DNA from: Microbacterium sp. Se63.02b
GTDB taxonomy: Bacteria; Actinomycetota; Actinomycetes; Actinomycetales; Microbacteriaceae
Length of the DNA stretch: 64,000 bases
Direction of reading: 5' to 3'
NCBI RefSeq assembly: GCF_014171575.1
Contig: NZ_CP050453.1
Location: 868,001-932,000 of the forward strand
Shown here: positions 26,317-34,931 of the stretch, one piece after another
Layout of the letters: every line of letters starts with the position of its first letter
Numbering within the stretch: the stretch's first letter is position 1
Notes under the pieces: generated by a model
Databases searched by the model: none
What the model was told of the DNA's origin: nothing
What the model saw: the letters and a program-made list of their open reading frames with translations, nothing else
Position numbers and translations under genes: made by a program

Positions 26317-27240
26317 TCAGCCGGGGACGCCGCCGTCATCGCGGCGGACCCGGCTGCCGAGGTCGGTCAGCCCCGCCGTCAGGATGTCGACGAGCAGGCG
26401 GGCATATCGTCCGTCGGGGTCGAGATCGGGGTCGAACACCGTGATCGAGATGCCGACCGCGTGCGGCGCCAGCTCCTGCAACAGCGTCGTGAGCTCGGGC
26501 GCGCGGATCCCCCCGGGGTCAGGGCTGTCGACCGCGGGCATCACCTCGGGATCGAGCACGTCGACGTCCACCTGGAGCCAGTAGTCGGGGCCGGCCACGG
26601 CGGCGGCGTCGGCCGCTACCCTGGCCGCACCGCGTTCGATGATGTCGGATGCGGGAGTGACGCGACCGAGGAAAGCGCGCACCTCCTCCTGGTCTTCGTC
26701 GTCGCTCCGGTGCCCGATGTGCGCGGTGCGCTCCGGTGCGAAGTAGGGACTGCGTCCCTCGATGTCGGCGATCGCCGGCCAGTGCCGGCCGACGGCCGCG
26801 GCGAGAGCCTCGCCGGCGACGCTCGCGCACTCGTCACTGTTGCCGGGATGGCGGAAGTCGGTGTGCCCGTCGACGTGCACGAGCCCGACGCCTCCGCGGC
26901 GGGCGACCGCGAGCCCTGCCCCGAGCAGGATCGCGCAGTCACCGCCGAGCACGACGGGGGCATCACCGCGATCGAGCGCCGCGCCGATGCGGGCGGCCAG
27001 GCGCAGGGAGTGGTCGATCGTCGCACTTTCGTTCCGCACCAGGCCGGGTGGCCTCGTGGCGTCGTCGTCGACGTAGCGACCGGCGAGGACGACGCCGGAG
27101 TCGGTGGCGCCGAGCGCGGCGAAACGCGCGTGCAGCCCGGCTTCGCGCAACGCCTCCGGGGCCTTCGCGGCGCCGGGGACGCTGCCGGCCTCCGGCGGCC
27201 GGAGCCCGAGGTTGGAGGGAGCGGAGAGCAGAGTGATCAT
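26317..27240 (-). CDS. arginase/agmatinase/formiminoglutamase family enzyme
   Basis: 307 residues, ureohydrolase fold. Binuclear manganese motifs: VVLGGDCAILLG (where arginase has GGDH), VHVDGHTDFRHP (arginase DAHxD) and QVDVDVLDPEVMPA. The His-to-Cys change in GGDC and Ala-to-Gly in DGHTD are seen in a subgroup whose substrates are less certain, so I do not assign arginase specifically. The start ATG 27240 is preceded by CTGGAGCC. Convergent with the CorC-type gene with only six bases between stops. Confidence 0.85.
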   Translation of the reverse strand: MITLLSAPSNLGLRPPEAGSVPGAAKAPEALREAGLHARFAALGATDSGVVLAGRYVDDDATRPPGLVRNESATIDHSLRLAARIGAALDRGDAPVVLGGDCAILLGAGLAVARRGGVGLVHVDGHTDFRHPGNSDECASVAGEALAAAVGRHWPAIADIEGRSPYFAPERTAHIGHRSDDEDQEEVRAFLGRVTPASDIIERGAARVAADAAAVAGPDYWLQVDVDVLDPEVMPAVDSPDPGGIRAPELTTLLQELAPHAVGISITVFDPDLDPDGRYARLLVDILTAGLTDLGSRVRRDDGGVPG

Positions 27241-27278
27241 GGCTCCAGCGTGCCTCGGGGGTCGGACATTCGCTCGGG

Positions 27279-28184
27279 TCACGCCGGGAAGCGCACCCCG
27301 GTGAGCCGTTCGGCCGCGGCCCACACTCCGGCGCCCGTCGCGGGGGATCGCACGAGGTCGGACGCGGCGACACGGGTCGGTGCACCGCGGAACTCGAGCA
27401 GACCGCCCGGTCCCCAGTAGTCGCCGTTCGAGACGTCGGTCGAAGCGGTCGCGTGCACGATCGGCAGCGCACCGTCGTCCTTGCCCTGGACCAGGACGCG
27501 GGTGGGCGCCGCCAGCACGCGGAGGGCGCCCGACACCTCGGCGAGGCCAGGACGCTCCGGCGTGAGCGGGTCGACCGCGTAACCGGGGTGCGCGCAGGCG
27601 GCAGTGCGCGATGACCCCGACCAGCGCCGGGCGAGTTCGAAAGCGAACGCCATGAGCGCTGCCTTCGACATGCCGTACTGACGGAGCGAGGATCCGCGCC
27701 ACGGAGCCTCGATGCGTGCGGGATCGAGTCGCGCGAAACGGTGGGCGAGGGAGCCGACCGCGACCACTCTGGCGTCTGGGGTGAGAAGCGGCTCCAGGTG
27801 TGCGATCAGCGCGAAATGCCCGAGGAAGTTCGTACCGACCATGAGATCGAACCCGTCACCCGTGCGCTGCGCGGGATCCGCCGCCTTCACTCCCGCGTTG
27901 CAGACGACCGCGTCGAGGGGCCGGCCGAGGTCTGCGGCCGCCTGGGCCACGCTGTCGAGGGCGCCGAGGTCGAGCGGGAGCACGCGCAGGTCGGCGTCCG
28001 GCACCTCGCTGCGGATCGCCGCCTCCGCCGTGTGCGCGCGCTCGGAGGAGCGGCACCCGAGGATCACGCGGGCTCCGCGTCGCGCGAGCTGCTCCGCGCA
28101 CCAGTAGCCGATCCCCGCATTCGCACCGGTGACGAGGACCGTGCGATCGCGAAGGTCCCCGAGCGGGGGAGAGGCAGCTTCCAT
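27279..28184 (-). CDS. SDR family oxidoreductase, retinol dehydrogenase-like
   Basis: 301 residues. Cofactor motif TVLVTGANAGIGYWCAEQLARRGARVILGCRS (NADP-type Arg after strand 2), VCNAGVKA, GTNFLGHFALIAHL and active-site YGMSK following VGSLAHRFA give an extended atypical SDR of the retinol dehydrogenase/WWOX-like group. It lies 38 bases upstream of the arginase-family gene in the same direction and may be cotranscribed with it. Substrate unknown. Confidence 0.88.
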   Translation of the reverse strand: MEAASPPLGDLRDRTVLVTGANAGIGYWCAEQLARRGARVILGCRSSERAHTAEAAIRSEVPDADLRVLPLDLGALDSVAQAAADLGRPLDAVVCNAGVKAADPAQRTGDGFDLMVGTNFLGHFALIAHLEPLLTPDARVVAVGSLAHRFARLDPARIEAPWRGSSLRQYGMSKAALMAFAFELARRWSGSSRTAACAHPGYAVDPLTPERPGLAEVSGALRVLAAPTRVLVQGKDDGALPIVHATASTDVSNGDYWGPGGLLEFRGAPTRVAASDLVRSPATGAGVWAAAERLTGVRFPA

Positions 28185-28261
28185 TCCCCAACCTAGGCGG
28201 CACGGGTCCTGCGCGCACCGAGGGGGAGCACGACCGCGTCGTCGGACTCCCCACCGGTCGA

Positions 28262-28798
28262 TCAGCGGATCGCGTACACCGCGCTGCCGACGATGATGGC
28301 GACGGCGGTCGTCCAGCCGATGATCGCCAGTGCCTGCCAGAACAGGATCCGGGCCTTGCCGATGCCGGATGCGGCGAGCATGGTCGCCGTGAACTGAGTC
28401 GGCAGCAGCAGTGGCCCCAGCAGGCTCACGCCGGGGACGCCGTAGCGCTCGAACGCCCGCTGGAACTTCTCGCGACGGGGAGTGCGGGCCGTGTCACCCA
28501 CCTCCACCGCCGCGTCTTCGGTGCCGCCGCCGGCGAGGGCCGCCGTCTTCGCACGCGACCGGTTCACGACCGCCTGGCGCGCGCCGGAGCTCGCGAGGAC
28601 GAGTACGGCGACACAGAGGAAGTTGCCGACCATCGCGGCGATCGCGGCGACCACGGGCGGGATTCCGCCGATGATGCCGATGCTCACCGCGCCCTCGCCC
28701 TCGATGAACGGGATCGCGCCGGCGAGCGCGACGATCAGCGGCTGCAGAAGCTCGGGGACCTGGGCGACCAGGTTCTGGAAGGTCTCGATGAGGTTCAT
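28262..28798 (-). CDS. small multidrug export-type membrane protein
   Basis: 178 residues from ATG 28798 (MNLIETFQNLVAQ), with four or five membrane segments. GAIPFIEGEGAVSIGIIGGIPPVVAA is the conserved re-entrant-like segment of the Sm_multidrug_ex family (related to DedA). A charged cytosolic loop (about 80-110) precedes FERYGVPGVSLLGPLLLPTQFTATMLAASG, the second conserved block. The family name rests on weak functional data, so transport specificity is open. The divergent two-component system starts 155 bases away. Confidence 0.78.
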   Translation of the reverse strand: MNLIETFQNLVAQVPELLQPLIVALAGAIPFIEGEGAVSIGIIGGIPPVVAAIAAMVGNFLCVAVLVLASSGARQAVVNRSRAKTAALAGGGTEDAAVEVGDTARTPRREKFQRAFERYGVPGVSLLGPLLLPTQFTATMLAASGIGKARILFWQALAIIGWTTAVAIIVGSAVYAIR

Positions 28799-28920
28799 GG
28801 GATGCTCCCGGATGTCGGTGCGGACGGTGTCTCCGTCGCGATGACTCCAGTCCACTCGAGCGCGCCCCTCTGCGGCAGTGTCGAGCCGTCACCGCTTTCC
28901 GGGTGGATCGCCCGGCGCAT

Positions 28921-28947
28921 CCGTGACAACTGTCACGGCCCTATCGT
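28921..28947 (+). promoter_or_regulatory. 18-base palindrome and -10 element before the histidine kinase gene
   Basis: CCGTGACAACTGTCACGG (28921-28938) is a perfect palindrome with a two-base centre, directly followed by TATCGT (28942-28947), six bases before GTG 28954. A response regulator bound here would touch RNA polymerase between -35 and -10. It is a candidate site of the DesR-like regulator encoded in the operon. Confidence 0.6.
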
Positions 28948-28953
28948 GGGAGC

Positions 28954-30153
28954 GTGAGCAGCCGCGTCGAGACCGTCGCCCCCGCCGACCTGAGCCCGGG
29001 GGCGCGACAGCTGTCCCGCGGGATCACGGCGACCTGGTGGTACACGGTGACCGCGGTGCTGTTCATCGAACTCATGCTCGTCGGCGCCTGGACGGGCATC
29101 GCCGTCGCGGTCGACCTGCGTGGCGGCAGCATCCTCGTCGTCGGTCTCGGCGGTGTGCTGTGGTGCGCGTCGACGCTGATGCTGCTCGTCGACTACCGTC
29201 ACCGTGTCGATGCCGGGCCGGGAGTGGCCTGGGGGCGGTCGGCGGTGCCGTTCGTCGTCGCCCTCGGCTACGGGGTGACGGCCGGTCTGCTCGTGGGCAG
29301 CTGGCAGCTGGTCGCCATGCCGGTGGTGCAGTTCTTCGTGCTGCAGAGCTGGCCCCGCGGGGTGCGCGTGCGGGTCGTGATCGCGGCGACGTTCGTGCTC
29401 GTCGCTCTCGCCGTCGTCGATTCCGTGACCGGGCTCAGCTTCGGTCTGCCGTGGTGGGTTCCGGTCATCTACGGCGTGATGCTGCCGGGGATGAGCGTGA
29501 GCTCGCTGTGGTGGTGGGACGTGCTGGTCACGCTCGACCGCGCCCGTGCCTCGGAGGCGAAGCTCGCCGCGACCCAGGAGCGTCTTCGGGTGGCGACCGA
29601 CGTGCACGACCTGCAGGGGCACCACCTCCAGGTGATCGCGTTGCAGTTGGAGCTGGCCGAGCGCCTGCTGCCGACCGACGCCGGCGCCGGGATGGCGCAG
29701 CTCCGCGCGGCGCGGATCAGCGTCGATGAGGCACGACAGGGGACGAGGGATCTCGCCACGCGCTTCCGGTCGGTTCCGCTCGGAGACGAACTGGCCAACG
29801 CACGAGACCTGCTGACCGCCGCCGGGCTCGACGTGGAGGCCGCGATCGACGCGCACGCGGACTCCGCGCCTGCATCCGCTCTCGGACCGGTGATCAGGGA
29901 GACGACGACGAACGTCCTGCGCCACGGTGGCGGCCGACGCGCGCGACTCCTCCTCACACGGACGACCGGCGCCTGGCGCTACGAGATCGCCAACGATGCG
30001 GCACCCGACGCGGAGGCCGAGCGCGCCGGCTCAGGGCTGGACGGCGTGCGGCGACGTATCGAGGAGGCGCACGGTTCCCTCGAGGTGCGCCGCGACGCGG
30101 ACGAGTTCGTGGTGATCGTCACCGTCCCTTCGGAGTCGGAGGAAGCGCGATGA
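28954..30153 (+). CDS. sensor histidine kinase, DesK/NarX-like
   Basis: 399 residues. Five or six membrane segments in the first 190 residues and almost no extracytoplasmic domain, so it probably senses the membrane. Phosphoacceptor box ATDVHDLQGHHLQVIALQLEL (His near residue 219), ATPase N-box RETTTNVLRHGGG and G-box GSGLDGVRRRIEEAHGSLEV. The start GTG follows TATCGT by six bases. The stop overlaps the response regulator start (ATGA). Members in actinobacteria often control ABC transporters or lipid genes; no such target lies immediately adjacent. Confidence 0.92.
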   Translation: MSSRVETVAPADLSPGARQLSRGITATWWYTVTAVLFIELMLVGAWTGIAVAVDLRGGSILVVGLGGVLWCASTLMLLVDYRHRVDAGPGVAWGRSAVPFVVALGYGVTAGLLVGSWQLVAMPVVQFFVLQSWPRGVRVRVVIAATFVLVALAVVDSVTGLSFGLPWWVPVIYGVMLPGMSVSSLWWWDVLVTLDRARASEAKLAATQERLRVATDVHDLQGHHLQVIALQLELAERLLPTDAGAGMAQLRAARISVDEARQGTRDLATRFRSVPLGDELANARDLLTAAGLDVEAAIDAHADSAPASALGPVIRETTTNVLRHGGGRRARLLLTRTTGAWRYEIANDAAPDAEAERAGSGLDGVRRRIEEAHGSLEVRRDADEFVVIVTVPSESEEAR

Positions 30154-30750
30154 TCCGGGTGCTGCTCGCCGACGACGAGGCGATGATCCGTTCGGCGCTC
30201 GCCGCACTGCTGCGGTTGGAGGACGACATCGAGGTCATCGCCGAGTGCGCTGACGGAGAGCAGGCGGTGGCCGAGGCGCTGCGTCTGCTTCCCGACGTGT
30301 GTCTGCTCGATCTCGAGATGCCGGGCCTCGACGGCGTGCAGGTGGCCGAGAAGCTGAACCGCGCGATCGCGACGCGCTGCGTGGTCGTGACCCGCCATGC
30401 GCGTCCCGGCGTGCTTCGGCGCGCTCTGGCTTCCGGTGTGTCGGGCTTTCTGCCGAAGTCCCGTGGCGCCGACGAGGTCGCCGCCGTCATCCGCAAGGTC
30501 GCTGCGGGCGCGCGCTACGTCGATCCGGAGATCGCCGCCGATGCGCTGAGCGACGAGCGCTCGCCGCTCACCGACCGCGAGCTCGATGTGCTGCGTGCCG
30601 GTCGCAGAGGGGAGACGACGGGGCAGATCGCGCGTGCTCGCGCTCGCTCCCGGGACCGTGCGAAACCACATCTCGGTGATCCTGGGCAAGCTCTCGGTCG
30701 GGACGCGCCAGCAGGCGGTGCTCATCGCCGAAGAGCGCGGCTGGATCTGA
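30150..30750 (+). CDS. LuxR/NarL-type response regulator (frameshifted)
   Basis: Receiver domain residues 1-120 with acidic pair D8-D9, phosphoacceptor D54 in VCLLDLEMPG, Thr near 81 and Lys near 103 (FLPKSRG). LuxR-type HTH begins PLTDRELDVLRAGRRGETTGQIAR. The frame slips in the GCGCG run at 30629-30634; two missing bases (or one extra) restore VLALAPGTVRNHISVILGKL and the end AEERGWI, for about 200 residues. Partner of the upstream kinase and likely binder of the palindrome at 28921. Confidence 0.9.
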
Positions 30751-30755
30751 GCCGA

Positions 30756-30761
30756 TATGCT
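30756..30761 (+). promoter_or_regulatory. -10 element of the erm leader
   Basis: TATGCT, seven bases before the ATG of the leader ORF at 30769, matching the TANNNT-N6/7-start layout seen at other leaderless genes here. No convincing -35 is visible, as is common for activator-dependent promoters. Confidence 0.45.
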
Positions 30762-30768
30762 GGCGGGC

Positions 30769-30834
30769 ATGGGAACAATATGCGCAGCGCCCGTGATGGG
30801 GCGCACCCTCGTGTTCCGCGACCGCCGCGCCTGA
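30769..30834 (+). CDS. candidate Erm leader peptide, 21 residues
   Basis: Short ORF beginning MGTICAAPVMG and ending LVFRDRRA, stop at 30834. It starts seven bases after a -10 box, so the message would be leaderless. Residues 17-19 are R-D-R, matching the Arg/Lys-X-Arg/Lys pattern at which macrolide-bound ribosomes stall in some erm leaders. The 138 bases between its stop and the methyltransferase start could hold alternative stems. Translation and stalling are inferred. Confidence 0.5.
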   Translation: MGTICAAPVMGRTLVFRDRRA

Positions 30835-30972
30835 CGGCGCGCTCGCTCTCCGCACGCATCTGCGCGCCGTCCACCGAGATGTCATCGCACCTCGGGACGG
30901 GCCGTCTCGTCGACGCCTCTTCGCGTCATCCGCTCCTCCGTGGTGCTCCGATCCTTCTTCTGGAGCGCACTC

Positions 30973-31737
30973 ATGCCTCGTTCAATCCATGGCGGCCGTC
31001 ACGAACTCGGCCAGAACTTCCTCATCCACCGTCCGACTCTCACCCGCATCACCTCCCTCGTCGACCGCACGTCGGGGGCGATCCTCGAACTCGGGTGCGG
31101 TGACGGGGCGCTCACCCGCAGGCTCGCGGAACTCGATCGACCTCTCGCCGCGATCGACATCGACGAGCACCGCGTGCGTCGGCTGCGCAGAGCCCTGCCG
31201 AGCGTGCAGCTCGATGTCGCAGACGCGACGCGCCATCCGCTCGACGCCGACGTCGTGGTCGGCAACATCCCGTTCCACGTCACGACCCCGATCCTGCGGC
31301 GACTGCTCTCGCACGGTCGGTGGAGCGAGGCCGTGCTGCTGACCCAGTGGGAAGTGGCCCGCAAGAGAGCCGGCGTCGGCGGAGGGACCATGATGACCGC
31401 GCAGTCGGCGCCGTGGTTCGCGTTCTCGGTGGAGGGCAGGGTCCCGGCGTGGGGCTTCTCGCCGCAGCCGAGCGTGGACGGCGGCATCCTGGCGATCACA
31501 CGTCGGGGCTCACCGCTGGTCCGAGCATCCGATCGACGGGAGTACGAGGCCTTCGTCCGGGCGATGTTCACCGGGAGAGGCGCCACTCTGCCCGCGGTGG
31601 TCGCCGCTGCCGCCGGCATCCCGACCCGGCGTGCACGGAGCGTGGTGGCGATGGCGGGAGCGGCCGATCGTCGGCTTCCGCGCGATCTGCACCCCGAGCA
31701 CTGGGCCGCCCTCTGGCATCAGGTGTCGCGCGGGTGA
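30973..31737 (+). CDS. 23S rRNA (adenine-N6)-dimethyltransferase, Erm family
   Basis: 254 residues. Begins MPRSIHGGRHELGQNFLIHR, the Erm signature. SAM-binding motif I is ILELGCGDGALTRRL and catalytic motif IV is VVGNIPFHVTTPIL. VLLTQWEVARKRAGVGGGTMMTAQSAPW and FSPQPSVDGGILAI complete the ErmE-like core. KsgA-type proteins are longer and differ in these blocks. It methylates A2058-equivalent of 23S rRNA and would confer macrolide-lincosamide-streptogramin B resistance. It is preceded by a leader ORF, suggesting drug-inducible control. GC content and codon use do not stand out, so it may be intrinsic. Confidence 0.92.
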   Translation: MPRSIHGGRHELGQNFLIHRPTLTRITSLVDRTSGAILELGCGDGALTRRLAELDRPLAAIDIDEHRVRRLRRALPSVQLDVADATRHPLDADVVVGNIPFHVTTPILRRLLSHGRWSEAVLLTQWEVARKRAGVGGGTMMTAQSAPWFAFSVEGRVPAWGFSPQPSVDGGILAITRRGSPLVRASDRREYEAFVRAMFTGRGATLPAVVAAAAGIPTRRARSVVAMAGAADRRLPRDLHPEHWAALWHQVSRG

Positions 31738-31757
31738 CGAGCGCCCCCGCCCGAGGG

Positions 31758-32570
31758 TCAGTGCCCCGCGAGGGCTGCGAGGGACTCGCGCAGCCGGGCC
31801 GCGAACTCGGCGGGGTGATCGACGAACCCGGTGTGGTCTCCGGGGAAGCGCGTCGGCTCGATGTCGAGCTGCACGCCGAGGGCCGTGGTCGTGCGTTCGC
31901 AGAGCTGGTCGACGGACTCCTCGCCGATGCCGAGTATGAGGCTGCCTGCGCGTGAGCGCAGAACGTCGATGTCGGGCTCCCAACGCACGCTCCCCGGCAG
32001 TTCGTACCGGAACCAGAACTGCTCATCGGCGTCGCTCTCGCCGCCGAACCACTGCGCGAGCATCTCCTCCGGCATCGGGATGTTCGCCTGTCGGAAGAAC
32101 AGTCGCCAGGCGCCGACGCGGTCACCCGAGAGTGCCGCCGCCGTGAGCTCATCGGTGAGCTGGCGCTGTTCGACGCGGTCGGGCACCAGTTCGAGCAACG
32201 GAGGTTCGTGCGCGATGACGGTCGCTGCCAGATCGGGGCGTGATTGCGCGAGCGCCAGACTCGTCACCGCCCCACCGCTGGAGCCGAAGACGATCGCGGG
32301 GCCGCGATCGACATGCTCGACGAGCGCCGCCAGATCGGCGGCCCGCTGCTGCGGACTCGAACCCACGGAGCGGTCGCGGAGCACGCTGCGCTTCGCTCCG
32401 CGCGGGTCGCTCGTCAGCACCGTGTGGTCGGTGGCGAGCTCCTCCGCGAAGGGCGCGAAGGCGTCCGCATCCATGGGGGCCCCGATCAGGGCGATCAGCG
32501 GGCCCTCGCCGCGCAGCTCGTAGTGGAGCCGGACATCGGGGAGGTCGAGGGTGTCGGTGGAAGTGCTCAT
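31758..32570 (-). CDS. alpha/beta hydrolase
   Basis: 270 residues. Nucleophile elbow FGSSGGAVTSLALAQ (Ser near 98), oxyanion region LIGAPMDADAFAPFAEEL, and catalytic His in RFPGDHTGFVDHPAEF near the C terminus; the acid is probably in LGIGEESVD. No signal peptide, so cytoplasmic. GCAGGAGCAGCAC upstream gives a ribosome binding site for ATG 32570. Substrate not predictable. The stop is 21 bases from the convergent erm stop. Confidence 0.88.
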   Translation of the reverse strand: MSTSTDTLDLPDVRLHYELRGEGPLIALIGAPMDADAFAPFAEELATDHTVLTSDPRGAKRSVLRDRSVGSSPQQRAADLAALVEHVDRGPAIVFGSSGGAVTSLALAQSRPDLAATVIAHEPPLLELVPDRVEQRQLTDELTAAALSGDRVGAWRLFFRQANIPMPEEMLAQWFGGESDADEQFWFRYELPGSVRWEPDIDVLRSRAGSLILGIGEESVDQLCERTTTALGVQLDIEPTRFPGDHTGFVDHPAEFAARLRESLAALAGH

Positions 32571-32736
32571 GTGCTGCTCCTGACGGTCGAGCGGTTTCGG
32601 CGTGTGCCGCGCGCGCCTGCATCCAGGGTGGCCCCGGACGCGACTCTGCGCCAGCCCCGTCTCTTCGTCTGGCGGTCATTCGTCTCGTCTGCCGCGGCGC
32701 CCGACGCGTGCGATCAGGGGGCGGTAGCCTCGACGC

Positions 32737-33229
32737 ATGTCCGCCTTCGGAACGCTCGCCACCCCGGTCGGGGTGATCGGCGTCGTGAGCGACGGTGCGG
32801 CGATCACCCGAGTCGCGTGGCGTACGGCGGCACCCGAGGGCAGCGATATGCGGCCCGATCCGCTCCTCGCCGAGGCGCTGGCGCAGTTGGCGGCGTACTT
32901 CGAGGGCACACTGCGGAGGTTCGATCTCCCGGTCGATCTCGGCCCGCAGACCCCCGACCAGTGCGGTTCTGACGGTGCTGCACGAGACCGTCGGCCGAGG
33001 CGAGACGATCACCTACGGAGGGCTCGCCGCCCGCAGCGGCACCGAGGTGCCGGCCCGGGGGATCGGCTCGATCATGGGCGCGAATCCGGTCCCGCTGATC
33101 GTCCCGTGCCACCGTGTCGTCGCCGGCGACGGGCTCGGCGGATATTCGGGCGGCGATGAGGGGCACGGGCTCGAGACCAAGCGCTGGTTGCTGGAACACG
33201 AAGGCGCACTGCCCACGTCCCTCTTCTGA
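32737..33229 (+). CDS. methylated-DNA--[protein]-cysteine S-methyltransferase (frameshifted)
   Basis: Direct reversal of O6-alkylguanine. Active-site block GSIMGANPVPLIVPCHRVVAGDGLGGYSGG contains the acceptor Cys (PCHRVV) and the helix-turn-helix arginine finger region is ETITYGGLAARSGT. A shift in the CCCCC run at about 32950-32955 separates the N-terminal domain (MSAFGTLATPVGVIGVVSDG) from AVLTVLHETVGRGET. Repaired length about 163 residues. The ATG lies six bases after TAGCCT (32725-32730), a leaderless start. Confidence 0.92.
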
Positions 33230-33315
33230 GCGGGGCCGCGGCATCGTCATCCGTCATCTCGACCCGGAACACCCTGCGAGAATGGACGAGCCGAGTACCG
33301 AGCCGAGGAGCCACC

Positions 33316-34717
33316 GTGCCGTTCATCTCCACCCGCGGCGGCATGCAGCCGCAATCGTTCAGCGAGACGCTTCTGGAGGGCCTCGCGCCCGACGGCGGAC
33401 TGGCGGTGCCGGAGGTCATGCCGACCGTCGACGGCGAGACGCTCGAGCGCTGGCGTGCGCTGACCTATCCGCAACTCGCGACCGAGGTGCTCGCACTGTT
33501 CGCCACCGACATCCCCGTGCCGACCTGGCGCGGATGACGGATGCCGCCTATGCCGACTTCCCCGATGGTGTCGTGCCGCTGCGCGCGATCGACGACGACC
33601 TGACCCTCGTCGGGCTCTCCGAGGGGCCGACACTGGCGTTCAAGGACATGGCGATGCAGTTCCTCGGGCAGGTGCTCGAGTACACGCTGGAGCGCAACGA
33701 CGCGGTCCTCAACATCCTCGGAGCGACCTCGGGCGACACGGGTTCGGCCGCCGAGCACGCCCTGCGCGGCAAGGAGCGCGTCGCCGTGTTCATGCTGTCG
33801 CCGCAGGGTCGCATGAGCGCGTTCCAGCGTGCGCAGATGTTCTCGCTCGACGATGCGAACGTGCACAACATCGCCGTCGAGGGTGTGTTCGACGACTGCC
33901 AGAACCTCGTGAAGAAGCTCGCCGGAGACCTCGACTTCAAGCGTGCACAGCACCTGGGTGCGGTGAACTCGATCAACCTCGCCCGCATCACGGCGCAGAC
34001 GGTCTACTACTTCTGGGCATGGCTGCGCGCGACCGATGCGGGTGGCTGGACCGAGCTGTCGTTCACGGTGCCCTCCGGCAACTTCGGCAACATCCTCTCC
34101 GGGTTCTTCGCGAAGCAGATGGGGCTGCCGATCCGTCGGCTCGTGCTCGCCGCGAACGAGAACAATGTGCTGGACGAGTTCTTCCGCACCGGCATCTACC
34201 GTCCGCGCAGCGCCGCCCAGACGCTCGCGACCTCGAGCCCCTCGATGGACATCTCCAAGGCGTCGAACCTCGAGCGGTTCATCTTCGAGCTGGTCGGCCG
34301 CGACCCCGCCCGCGTCGTGGGTGCCTGGGACGACCTCGAGGCACAGGGGTACTTCGACTTCTCCGCAGAGCGGGAGCGCTTCGTCGAGGAGTTCGGCATC
34401 GTGAGCGGCACCTCGACCCACGCCGACCGCCTCGCGACGATCCGCGCCGTGTACGAGGCCACGGGGAAGTCATCGACCCGCACACCGCCGACGGCGTGAA
34501 GGTCGCGCGCGAGTACGTCGAGCCCGGTGTGCCCATGCTCGTGCTCGAGACTGCGAAGCCCGAGAAGTTCGCCGAGACCATCCACGAGGCGATCGGCGTC
34601 GAGCTCGGCTACTCGCCGGAACTGCAGGCGATGCTCGACGCTCCGCAGCACGTGACCGAGATGGCGGACGACGCCGAGGCGCTCCGGGTGTTCATCGCCG
34701 CGAACGCCCTGCACTGA
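33316..34717 (+). CDS. thrC: threonine synthase (two frameshifts)
   Basis: PLP enzyme converting O-phosphohomoserine to threonine. Starts at GTG 33316 (VPFISTRGGMQPQSFSETLL) after GAGGAG. PLP-lysine block GPTLAFKDMAMQFLG, phosphate loop GATSGDTGSAAEHAL, VPSGNFGNILSGFFAKQMGLP. Shifts: a missing base near 33534 (after PTWRG) and a missing G at 34463-34466 (TGEVIDPHTADG). Repaired length about 467 residues, the long-form (yeast/E. coli-like) class. Terminator at 34750. In many actinobacteria thrC sits with thrB/hom; here it stands alone. Confidence 0.94.
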
Positions 34718-34749
34718 TCCGCGCCGGGTCGAGATCCCGGTTCCCGCAC

Positions 34750-34782
34750 AGACCCCTGACGCCCGCCGGCGACAGGGGGTCT
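34750..34782 (+). terminator. terminator after thrC
   Basis: AGACCCCTG (34750-34758) pairs with CAGGGGGTCT (34773-34782) with one bulged base, then CTGCG. Loop region is also GC-rich. Confidence 0.6.
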
Positions 34783-34819
34783 CTGCGTCGGATCGAGCCT
34801 GCGAGGCGGCGCCTGGGAT

Positions 34820-34862
34820 GTGCGACCTGCACACGGGCGGACGATCCTGGTGCGCAATGCAC
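34820..34862. promoter_or_regulatory. paired GTGC-N5-GCAC operators upstream of the DUF917 operon
   Basis: GTGC-GACCT-GCAC (34820-34832) and GTGC-GCAAT-GCAC (34850-34862) are two copies of the same palindrome with different centres. Their centres are 30 bases apart, about three helical turns. The second copy ends one base before a putative -35. Confidence 0.55.
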
Positions 34863-34863
34863 A

Positions 34864-34892
34864 TTTCGAGGGAAGAACAGGCTGGCTACTGT
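34864..34892 (+). promoter_or_regulatory. promoter of the permease/HyuA/DUF917 operon
   Basis: TTTCGA (34864-34869), 17-base spacer, TACTGT (34887-34892), 39 bases before ATG 34932. Weak -35 next to a repeated palindrome, the expected layout for an activator-dependent promoter. Confidence 0.5.
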
Positions 34893-34931
34893 GGCCACAA
34901 CCCGTTACCCCCTCCTCCCCGAAGGATCCTC

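Noticed and set aside
30973..31737. KsgA/RsmA (16S dimethyltransferase) rather than Erm
   Set aside because: HELGQNFL start, LTQWEVARKRAGVGGGTMMTAQ and the short length follow the actinobacterial Erm pattern; KsgA has different blocks and a longer C-terminal domain.
33316..34717. Two or three separate threonine synthase fragments
   Set aside because: The fragments join into a full-length enzyme with two single-base repairs at G runs; real gene fission or decay is unlikely.
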